Origin: Pseudomonas fulva
GTDB lineage: Bacteria > Pseudomonadota > Gammaproteobacteria > Pseudomonadales > Pseudomonadaceae
Direction: 5' to 3'
DNA length: 64,000 bases
Assembly: GCF_023517795.1 (NCBI RefSeq)
Contig: NZ_CP082928.1
Location: forward strand, 3,720,001 to 3,784,000
This document shows positions 62,016 through 64,000 of the stretch, in pieces; the first letter of the stretch is position 1, and every line of letters starts with the position of its first letter. Below the pieces are notes generated by a model. That model worked only from the letters and a program-made list of their open reading frames with translations, did not search any database and was not told the DNA's origin. The translations under genes were made by a program, and so were the position numbers.

Positions 62016-62329
62016 CGTGCCGCGCCTTGCGCAAGAAGGCCTGCACGCTCGCGTAGAGAGCCACTTCAGTTGCAGCGCTCTGCTGATTCTTCTCGTCTGA
62101 GACGAACCTTCGCATCCGTAATCGGGATGTCTGTCAGCCGGGGCAACGTCCAGAAATTACGCTTTTTTTACGCGCCTGATGATTGTCCGCGCTCGATAAT
62201 TCGCCGACATCCAGACGAGTTTTCACACCTCGGGATTCCCGGTATCCGAGGCGCGCCAAATGAACCTTTTTCCTGCCGCATCGCTGCATCTGCTCTTGGC
62301 CCGCAATGCCGGGATGGCGGGAGGCGCCG
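62016..62329. other. 314-bp intergenic region upstream of the kdpE-like gene
   Basis: No credible gene and no kdpD remnant that I can see. It has a short T-rich stretch near 62157-62169 and an imperfect hairpin CCTCGG/CCGAGG (62228-62251). Lower GC than its neighbours, consistent with a promoter region for the regulator/recombinase pair. Confidence 0.4.
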
Positions 62330-63025
62330 ATGAATGAGTCGCCGCGCATCCTGGTGATCGACGACGAGAAGCAGATCCGCAAGCTGCTGCGCATCAGCCT
62401 CGCCAGCCAGTCGTTCACCGTGCTGGAGGCCGCCACGGGCGCCAAGGGCCTGACGCTGGCGGCGATCCAGGCACCGCACCTGGTCATTCTCGACCTCGGC
62501 CTGCCGGACATGGACGGCAGCCAGGTGCTGCTCGAGCTGCGCGCCTGGTCGGCGGTGCCGGTGCTGGTGCTGTCGGTGCGCAACAGCCAGGAGGAGAAGG
62601 TGCGCCTGCTGGACCTGGGTGCCAACGACTACGTCACCAAGCCCTTCGGCATCCAGGCGTTCATGGCCCGCATCCGTGGGCTGCTGCGCGCCTCGTCGGA
62701 CGAGTTGGTGCTGCAGCCGGCCATCCGTGCGGGGCAGCTGTACGTCGACCTGTCCCAGCGCCTGGTGACCCTGCGCGGCGTGGCGATCAGCCTGAGCAGG
62801 AGGGAGTACGGCGTGCTGGAGATTCTCGCCCGCAATCACGGCCGCGGCGTCACCGCCGAACAGTTGATCCGCCTGGTCTGGGGTGCCAGCCACCTGGGCG
62901 ACAGCCGCAGCCTGCGCACGGTGGTCGGCCGGCTGCGCCAGAAGTTCGGGGACGACCCGGGTGCCCCGCGAGTGATCCAGACCATCGTGGGCGTCGGTTA
63001 CCGCTTGATCGATGAGGAGCACTGA
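62330..63025 (+). CDS. kdpE: OmpR-family response regulator, KdpE-like
   Basis: 231 aa. Receiver: acidic DDE at residues 11-13, phospho-Asp55 in LVILDLGLPDMDG, Lys in YVTKPFG. C-terminal winged helix (LSRREYGVLEILARNHGRGV, SLRTVVGRLRQKFGDD). Very like KdpE, which activates the kdpFABC potassium transporter. No kdpD or kdpFABC lies in the window, so it is an orphan here. GGGAGG ribosome site. Its stop abuts the recombinase start. Confidence 0.85.
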   Translation: MNESPRILVIDDEKQIRKLLRISLASQSFTVLEAATGAKGLTLAAIQAPHLVILDLGLPDMDGSQVLLELRAWSAVPVLVLSVRNSQEEKVRLLDLGANDYVTKPFGIQAFMARIRGLLRASSDELVLQPAIRAGQLYVDLSQRLVTLRGVAISLSRREYGVLEILARNHGRGVTAEQLIRLVWGASHLGDSRSLRTVVGRLRQKFGDDPGAPRVIQTIVGVGYRLIDEEH

Positions 63026-63634
63026 GTGGCGAAGGCATCAACAACCAACGGCCCGGCGCCGGCAGCCGGGCGCGTGATCGGCTACGCCCGCCCCAGCCGC
63101 GAAGAGACCGATGCGCAGGCGCAGATCCTGGCGCTGCGAGCGGCCGGTTGTGGCCAGCTGGTCGAGGAGAAAGGCCAGCACGTCTGGCGCAACCGGCCGG
63201 AGCTGGCGCGCCTGCTTGGCGACATCCAGGCAGGCGACACCCTGATGGTCACCCGGCTCGATCGCCTGGCGCGCAGCACCCGCGACCTGCTGGAGATCGC
63301 CGAGCATGTTCACCTCACTGGCGCCCGGCTGGCCAGCCTCGCTGAGCCCTGGGTCAGCGGCGATGCCGGGGGCCAGCCGGTGCTGGCGGTGTTCGCCGGC
63401 ATCGTCGCCTTCGAACGCTCGCTGATCGTCGAGCGTACCAGCCTCGGCCGCGCAGCCGCCAAGGCGCGCGGCGTGCAATTCGGCGCCAAGCCGTGCCTGT
63501 CCGCAGAGCAGATCGTGCTCGCCAAGCAGATGATCGGGCAGGGCAGCTCGGTCAGCGAAGCCGCCAGCACGCTCGGCGTACATCGCTCGACGCTGTACCG
63601 GGCGCTGGGGCGGGTGAAGCAGCCCGCGGGCTGA
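63026..63634 (+). CDS. Serine recombinase (resolvase/invertase family)
   Basis: 202 aa. Catalytic domain residues 15-150: GYARPS with candidate nucleophile Ser24, TRLDRLARSTRDLLEI (Arg residues), FAGIVAFERSLIVERTSLGR. C-terminal HTH (LSAEQIVLAKQMI, SVSEAASTLGVHRSTLYRAL). GTG 63026 begins one base after the KdpE-like stop, with GAGGAG upstream inside that gene. No invertible segment or crossover site is recognised nearby. It may act on a distant locus or be a domesticated element relic. Confidence 0.88.
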   Translation: MAKASTTNGPAPAAGRVIGYARPSREETDAQAQILALRAAGCGQLVEEKGQHVWRNRPELARLLGDIQAGDTLMVTRLDRLARSTRDLLEIAEHVHLTGARLASLAEPWVSGDAGGQPVLAVFAGIVAFERSLIVERTSLGRAAAKARGVQFGAKPCLSAEQIVLAKQMIGQGSSVSEAASTLGVHRSTLYRALGRVKQPAG

Positions 63635-63643
63635 GCGGGCTGC
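63619..63643. terminator. Hairpin at the recombinase 3' end
   Basis: GCAGCCCG/CGGGCTGC perfect 8-bp stem, 9-base loop, overlapping the recombinase stop codon and before the convergent GNAT gene. Confidence 0.5.
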
Positions 63644-63648
63644 CGCTG

Positions 63649-64000
63649 TCAAGAAGGGTGCGAGTCGGCCATCTCGGGCGAGGCGACGAGTCGGTCGAGC
63701 GCCTGCCGGTCCATCTGGTAGGCCACCCATTTGTCGTCGGGCTTGCCGCCCAGGCGGGCGTAGAAGGCTTGCGCGCGCGCGTTGCCGCGCAGCACATCCC
63801 ATTTCAGCCGCCCCGCACCCTTGCGCTGCGCCAGCAGGGCGATCCCCTGCATCAGCGCCTGGCCCAGCCCTGCGCGGCGATATCCTTCGCGGACGTACAG
63901 TTCCTTGAGCAGCAGGGTGGGGCGCAGATCGAAGGTGAAGGGGATTGCCAGCACCACGGCATAACCGGCCAGGTGGCCCCCGCCGTCGGCCACCAGCACC
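63649..64000 (-). CDS. GNAT family N-acetyltransferase (5' end outside window)
   Basis: About 117 codons of the C-terminal part. Acetyl-CoA loop in LYVREGYRRAGLGQALMQGI, then LKWDVLRGNARAQAFYARLG. The N-terminus is cut by the right window edge. Resembles GNATs annotated as diamine/spermidine acetyltransferase-like, but the substrate cannot be assigned. Confidence 0.9.
   Translation of the reverse strand, partial: VLVADGGGHLAGYAVVLAIPFTFDLRPTLLLKELYVREGYRRAGLGQALMQGIALLAQRKGAGRLKWDVLRGNARAQAFYARLGGKPDDKWVAYQMDRQALDRLVASPEMADSHPS

Noticed and set aside
62016..62329. Remnant of kdpD upstream of the KdpE-like gene
   Set aside because: No sensor-kinase-like residues in either strand; the region looks like promoter DNA.
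63026..64000. hix/res-type invertible segment beside the serine recombinase
   Set aside because: No dyad resembling a Gin/Hin crossover site was found in the flanks; the downstream GNAT gene looks ordinary.

Overview
The window is a high-GC, densely packed stretch of a gammaproteobacterial chromosome, most probably Pseudomonas. Pointers are a pyoverdine-type TonB receptor behind a Fur-like box, Pseudomonas-style REP hairpins (GTGGGAGCGGGC type), acetylpolyamine-deacetylase and gamma-glutamylpolyamine-synthetase homologues, and many LysR/AraC/TetR/GntR regulators next to small catabolic operons. I see no rRNA, tRNA, CRISPR array, insertion sequence or prophage. It reads as accessory catabolism and transport on the chromosome.

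Layout. 0-3.3 kb: an Old Yellow Enzyme (cut by the window edge) divergent from a TetR regulator, then a MaoC hydratase and an aldo/keto reductase. 3.4-6.4 kb: a translationally coupled pair of unknown function (a helical protein plus a zinc-ribbon/serine-hydrolase protein) and two small minus-strand genes, one resembling HrpF/NolX/HrpK-type secreted proteins. 6.7-16.5 kb: a YdgA-family protein, the iron-regulated receptor, a frameshifted GNAT gene, a fosmidomycin-resistance-type MFS pump, a diguanylate cyclase and small proteins. 16.5-21.5 kb: two SDRs, a class III aminotransferase and a glutamine-synthetase-like ligase, flanked by LysR and AsnC regulators; this looks like amine or polyamine catabolism. 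21.7-22.9 kb: a NifS-like class V enzyme.

23.3-36.0 kb: the most striking block, one long operon beginning with a GntR regulator. It encodes two complete NitT/TauT-type ABC importers, an acyl-CoA synthetase, a PaaI thioesterase, a BAAT-type hydrolase, an MDR oxidoreductase, a VOC-like protein and a gamma-glutamyltransferase-like Ntn hydrolase. It looks like a dedicated uptake and breakdown route for an unidentified compound. 36-52 kb: a frameshifted membrane protein; a LysR-controlled hydroxyacid operon (MHS symporter, class II aldolase, 2-hydroxyacid dehydrogenase) beside an acetylpolyamine amidohydrolase homologue; a PQQ-type dehydrogenase lipoprotein; OsmC; an NTF2-like/Atu4866 secreted pair opposite an AraC regulator; alx with a structured leader; GNATs and a Nudix fusion.

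52-57.5 kb: a tightly overlapping LysR-controlled operon that joins divergent shikimate-pathway-type enzymes (AroE- and AroQ-like) with a class III CoA-transferase, a MaoC hydratase, a VOC protein and a ketopantoate-reductase-like enzyme, another candidate for an undescribed pathway. 57.5-60.3 kb: two copies of a composite MITE-like repeat, each with a different REP doublet nested inside, flank a LysR/aminotransferase pair. 60-64 kb: a TauE/SafE permease with a divergent LysR, a KdpE-like regulator without its kinase coupled to a serine recombinase, and a GNAT cut by the window end.
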